Source: CALLVY01 sp937899855
GTDB taxonomy: Bacteria; Bacteroidota; Bacteroidia; Chitinophagales; Saprospiraceae
Assembly (NCBI GenBank): GCA_039820405.1
Contig: JBCBQC010000177.1
Coordinates: 1 to 6,290 of the forward strand
DNA: 6,290 nt
Direction of reading: 5' to 3'
The position numbers and the translations under genes are program-made. Under the pieces are notes generated by a model. It was not told the origin of the DNA. It was given only the letters and a program-made list of their open reading frames with translations, and did no database searches. Positions 6,263 to 6,290 of this stretch are shown here, one piece after another; position 1 is the first letter of the stretch; each line of letters starts with the position of its first letter.

Positions 6263-6290
6263 GAAACTATCTTAAAGATGCCCTTTACTT

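Noticed and set aside
1..6290. Type III-E CRISPR (Craspase) locus, suggested by TPR-CHAT plus a sigma factor
   Set aside because: No repeat array, no gRAMP effector and no other cas gene is present, and the CHAT protein here is predicted to be exported.

Overview
The window looks like chromosome of a member of the Bacteroidota, most likely a Saprospiria/Lewinella-type marine or sludge bacterium. Three things suggest this: a C-terminal type IX secretion (T9SS type A) sorting domain, start codons preceded by A/T-rich leaders rather than Shine-Dalgarno sites, and a TPR-CHAT protein beside an ECF sigma factor. The genus is an inference, not something the sequence proves.

Layout. Positions 1-600 hold no gene I can support. 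The notable structure there is a nested pair of hairpins ending in a T run (433-475). Next, on the minus strand, comes a two-gene operon read right to left: an ECF-type sigma-70 factor (1337-1918), then a single-pass membrane protein with an anti-sigma-like N-terminus and periplasmic TPRs (601-1326). A 224-bp divergent intergenic region (1919-2142) carries a good Bacteroidetes -7 motif for the sigma gene, an eight-G tract and two perfect palindromes. On the plus strand follow a secreted, cysteine-rich T9SS cargo protein of unknown function (2143-3153), a strong intrinsic terminator (3221-3265), and a 977-residue TPR-CHAT protein (3294-6227). The CHAT gene's stop codon lies inside a 13-bp perfect hairpin.

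How the parts may work together. The sigma factor is cytoplasmic. Its partner has a cytoplasmic N-terminus, one membrane helix and periplasmic TPRs. The CHAT protein has a signal peptide, TPRs, an intact His/Cys caspase-like site and a C-terminal membrane helix, so it is predicted to sit in the periplasm tethered to the inner membrane. The T9SS protein would be displayed on or released from the cell surface. This arrangement suggests an envelope-to-sigma-factor signalling module in which a CHAT peptidase could act on the periplasmic part of the anti-sigma-like protein. Only the gene content and topology are visible; the proteolytic link is a hypothesis.
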